Source: Nereida ignava (GTDB lineage: Bacteria; Pseudomonadota; Alphaproteobacteria; Rhodobacterales; Rhodobacteraceae). From it: a DNA stretch of 41,813 nt. The position numbers and the translations under genes are program-made. The notes under the pieces are model-generated. The model did not search any database. It had not been told where the DNA came from and worked only from the letters and a program-made list of their open reading frames with translations. The stretch's first letter is position 1; each line of letters begins with the position of its first letter. Shown piece by piece: positions 41,282 to 41,813 of the stretch. The stretch is from the NCBI RefSeq assembly GCF_001049735.1, contig NZ_CVPC01000015.1, forward strand, positions 1 to 41,813, given 5' to 3'.

Positions 41282-41497
41282 GCCAACACAGTGTTCGCAA
41301 CACAGCACTAGCCAACACAGTGTTCAACACAGCGAATCCGCAGTCAAAATAGTCAGCAACACGGCAAAAAGTGTGTTTAAGGTGTGTTTTTGAATTACAC
41401 AACTTTAGCGCGCATTGCGCTAAGTTAAGTCATTGATATTGTTGGTAAAAATGGTGCCCAGGGGCGGAATCGAACCACCGACACGAGGATTTTCAAT
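41282..41497. repeat. 216-bp att-proximal direct repeat, right copy
   Basis: Matches 15641-15856 without gaps. It contains CAACACAGTG at 41284-41293 and 41313-41322 (29-base period), the block AGTGTGTTTAAGGTGTGT and the 46-bp tRNA core at 41452-41497. The repeated motifs are candidate arm-type integrase sites. CAACACAGTG also forms part of the right hairpin arm at both iteron-hairpin loci. Confidence 0.82.
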
Positions 41498-41527
41498 CCA
41501 CTGCTCTACCCCTGAGCTACCCGGGCA
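41452..41527 (-). tRNA. tRNA-Phe (anticodon GAA), intact attR copy
   Basis: Read on the minus strand from 41527, the 76-base gene begins TGCCCGGGTAGCTCAGGGG, has the anticodon loop TTGAAAA with GAA, the T-loop GGTTCGATTCC, and an encoded CCA at its 3' end. The acceptor stem pairs with one G-T wobble. The element lies on the 3' side, and integration reconstituted a full gene. Confidence 0.95.
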
Positions 41528-41558
41528 CGGGATGGGGTTGACCCCCTTGGGTGGCGTC

Positions 41559-41587
41559 GTTCTAGGTCAGGCATTAGGTGGTGTCCA
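41559..41587 (-). promoter_or_regulatory. Promoter candidate for tRNA-Phe
   Basis: On the minus strand TGGACA (41587-41582) and TAGAAC (41564-41559) are separated by 17 bases, placing the start about 25 bases upstream of the tRNA. The -35 is close to consensus and the -10 is weaker. Confidence 0.45.
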
Positions 41588-41627
41588 GCGCCTTTTTGCC
41601 CAATTGTGTATTTCACCGTAATTCGCG

Positions 41628-41813
41628 CTAGTGAATGTTTTTCGCGGCCCGCTCGGCTTCTATTTCAAGTGCATCTACGATCTGATCCACGTCATCTGGA
41701 TCCGTGCTGGCAATTGCATAATCACCACCAAGCCACTTTGCCAAATCGATGTCAGCGCAGCGTTTGCTGCAAAAAGGTTTGTAACTTTTATCCGCGTCGC
41801 GTTTGCAGATAGG
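41628..41813 (-). CDS. yacG: YacG-type zinc-finger DNA gyrase inhibitor (5' cut by window)
   Basis: Read inward from the window end, 61 residues are visible: PICKRDADKSYKPFCSKRCADIDLAKWLGGDYAI, then an acidic DPDDVDQIVDALEIEAERA tail and TAG. The C-x11-C-x3-C spacing (the first Cys of the CPxC pair is off the edge) and RCADIDLAKWL are diagnostic of YacG, which binds GyrB and inhibits gyrase. It is a chromosomal gene, and its position upstream of tRNA-Phe marks the native side of the integration site. Confidence 0.9.
   Translation of the reverse strand, partial: PICKRDADKSYKPFCSKRCADIDLAKWLGGDYAIASTDPDDVDQIVDALEIEAERAAKNIH

Larger units (their letters stand above)
15811..41497. mobile_element. 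Integrative element in tRNA-Phe (about 25.6 kb), with defence and replication cargo
   Basis: The element is bounded by the 46-bp tRNA-Phe core repeats, with the integrase (IntB) near the intact tRNA, as is usual for tyrosine-recombinase islands. GC content is visibly lower than in the catabolic region to the left. The cargo comprises a HIRAN-GIY-YIG operon, a type III restriction-modification/helicase/ADP-ribosylglycohydrolase operon, an AAA+/HUH replication-like module, DUF6641-like and DUF3768 genes and two tyrosine recombinases. I find no structural phage, relaxosome or secretion genes. Confidence 0.82.

Noticed and set aside
15811-41497. A complete prophage or ICE
   Set aside because: No terminase, portal, capsid, tail, lysis, relaxosome coupling protein or VirB-type gene is visible in any frame.
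41606-41812. A 68-aa plus-strand frame at the right end
   Set aside because: The minus strand encodes YacG with its zinc-finger and RCADIDLAKWL block over the same bases.

Overview
The window looks like a chromosomal segment of a marine alphaproteobacterium of the Rhodobacterales (roseobacter type). The evidence is a GC-rich catabolic region with tightly overlapping ABC-transporter and oxidoreductase genes, DUF3768 and DUF6641-like accessory genes typical of alphaproteobacterial mobile DNA, palindromic intergenic repeats of the kind I know from roseobacters, and a yacG / tRNA-Phe chromosomal junction at the right end. Species cannot be named from sequence alone.

Layout. Positions 1-105 hold the last codons of a gene resembling the glutamate/leucine dehydrogenase family. 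Positions 227-1468 encode tyrosine recombinase IntA. Positions 1.7-3.4 kb carry an exported two-domain ABM-fold protein divergent from a LysR regulator. Positions 3.7-11.75 kb are one nine-gene minus-strand operon: solute-binding protein, ATPase, two permeases, two DadA-like FAD oxidases, a small 2Fe-2S protein, an HcnB/OoxA-like flavoprotein and RidA. A LysR gene is divergent from it. This reads as import plus oxidative cleavage of an opine-like, N-substituted or D-amino acid, with RidA clearing the imine product. An Abi-like gene, an intact IS3-family element (13818-15327) and the 3' remnant of a second LysR gene follow.

Positions 15811-41497 are an integrative element of about 25.6 kb in the 3' half of tRNA-Phe(GAA). 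A 46-bp tRNA-identical core occurs at 15811-15856 and inside the intact tRNA at 41452-41497. The duplication continues outward to 216 bp on each side. A second 1249-bp duplication covers the two integrases (283-1531 and 39339-40587). Together these suggest two related elements accreted at the same tRNA gene, the older one now broken and carrying or trapping the catabolic genes.

Inside the element, from left to right: (a) a three-gene operon with a HIRAN/GIY-YIG/transmembrane protein; (b) small accessory genes including an exported IalB-like protein; (c) a six-gene defence-type operon (142-aa protein, SNF2-type helicase, DUF4391, type III Mod, type III Res, OGFr_N-like/ADP-ribosylglycohydrolase fusion); (d) a replication-like module with a clamp-loader-like AAA+ ATPase, a putative HUH Rep and two direct copies of an iteron-hairpin locus; (e) DUF6641-like and DUF3768 genes, a conserved hypothetical gene, a catalytic-domain-only tyrosine recombinase, integrase IntB and a HEPN-like gene beside the tRNA. 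I see no capsid, terminase, relaxosome or type IV secretion genes, so the element looks like an integrating and replicating island that would need a helper to move between cells.

The most novel candidates are the duplicated hairpin/iteron origin next to the HUH protein, whose CAACACAGTG core is also found beside the attachment sites; the helicase/DUF4391/type III R-M/ADP-ribosylglycohydrolase operon; and the HIRAN-GIY-YIG operon.
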